NCBI GenBank assembly: GCA_050122535.1
Contig: JASFIT010000267.1
Coordinates: forward strand, 1 to 6,624
DNA length: 6,624 nt
Source of the DNA: JASFEQ01 sp050122535
GTDB taxonomy: Bacteria > Desulfobacterota > DSM-4660 > Desulfatiglandales > HGW-15
Direction of reading: 5' to 3'
The notes under the pieces were generated by a model that saw nothing but the letters and a program-made list of their open reading frames with translations, did no database searches and had not been told where the DNA came from. A program made the translations under genes and the position numbers. Positions within the stretch are counted from its first letter, which is position 1; each line of letters opens with the position of its first letter. Shown here piece by piece: positions 6,214 through 6,624 of this stretch.

Positions 6214-6624
6214 ATGAAAAAGAGTAAAGTGTTCAACGTGGCCATCGTGGGCGGCGGTCCTGGATCCAAGGCGATTATTGATATCATCCTTGACAAAAGG
6301 CTGAGCCAGCTTCCGATGAAACTCATAGGGATAGCTGATCCTGATCCCGAGGCCGTAGGTTACCGGTACGCCAAGGAGAAGGGCATTTTTGCCACAGAGG
6401 ACTATAAGGCCCTTTACAAACTAAAAGACCTCGATATGCTCATTGAACTCACAGGTCGTGAAGAGGTAGCCAATGAAATCGCCCAAAACAAGCCAAAACA
6501 TGTCCGCATGATGGACCACATGGCTGCCTATCTTTTCTGGGACATCTTTCAAATCGAAGAACAACGTATTGCCGAGCGTACGCGGGCGGAAGCGGCATTA
6601 CAGGAGGCTGGTGATGTTCTGTCT
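6214..6624 (+). CDS. Sensor protein with N-terminal Rossmann domain, 3'-partial (probable histidine kinase)
   Basis: The first 137 residues are visible and the frame is open at the window end. A beta-strand and glycine-rich loop (FNVAIVGGGPGSKAI, 7-21), then LIGIADPDPEAVGYRYAKEKGI (37-58) with an acidic residue after strand 2, and DLDMLIELTGREEVANEI (72-89) form a Rossmann-type dinucleotide-binding fold like that of small NAD(P)-dependent dehydrogenases. There is no signal peptide, so this part is cytoplasmic. From about residue 112 the chain turns into a charged helix (IEEQRIAERTRAEAALQEAG) of the kind that links sensor modules to PAS or histidine-kinase domains. I recall proteins of this architecture, annotated as PAS or two-component sensor kinases, in Desulfobacterota. 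The kinase part is therefore inferred, not seen. It is separated from the operon by 168 bases and may be transcribed independently. A redox (NAD(P)H) input is plausible but unproven. Confidence 0.85.
   Translation, partial: MKKSKVFNVAIVGGGPGSKAIIDIILDKRLSQLPMKLIGIADPDPEAVGYRYAKEKGIFATEDYKALYKLKDLDMLIELTGREEVANEIAQNKPKHVRMMDHMAAYLFWDIFQIEEQRIAERTRAEAALQEAGDVLS

Overview
The window reads as the 3' half of a plus-strand operon for a multisubunit, Mrp/complex-I-like cation/proton-translocating membrane complex, followed by the start of a separate signalling gene. Nothing supported lies on the minus strand. No tRNA, rRNA, CRISPR array or insertion sequence was seen.

Layout: 1-759 is the C-terminal half of an antiporter-like (NuoL/M/N, MrpA/D superfamily) subunit whose start lies outside the window. 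756-2252 is a second, complete subunit with a NuoL/MrpA-like central signature. 2296-2436 is a 46-residue single-pass membrane protein. 2465-2773 is a 102-residue two-pass membrane protein. 2766-4535 is a long MrpD-type subunit with a C-terminal extension. 4540-6045 is a NuoM-like subunit. Genes overlap by 4 or 8 bases or are separated by 4-43 bases, so they are almost certainly co-transcribed and partly translationally coupled. After a 168-base gap holding a striking G-rich run, 6214-6624 opens a protein with a Rossmann-type nucleotide-binding N-terminus leading into a charged helix, cut by the window end. It is probably a PAS/histidine-kinase-type sensor.

How they may work together: each large subunit would be one proton (or Na+/H+) channel module with glutamate and lysine residues buried in the membrane. 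The four modules are clearly different from each other (N-like, L/A-like, D-like and M-like), so the complex would have four half-channel units side by side, more than the two (A and D) of classical Mrp. The two small proteins are probably accessory or assembly subunits. No MrpB/C/E/F/G, hydrogenase or quinone-reductase gene is visible here, so whether the complex is a stand-alone antiporter or is driven by a redox module cannot be decided from this window.

Organism: an anaerobic Gram-negative bacterium, most likely a Desulfobacterota (former Deltaproteobacteria) member. This rests on my recollection that Rossmann-headed sensor proteins like the last gene, and the small membrane proteins inside Mrp-like clusters, are common there. 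It is an inference, not a search result.
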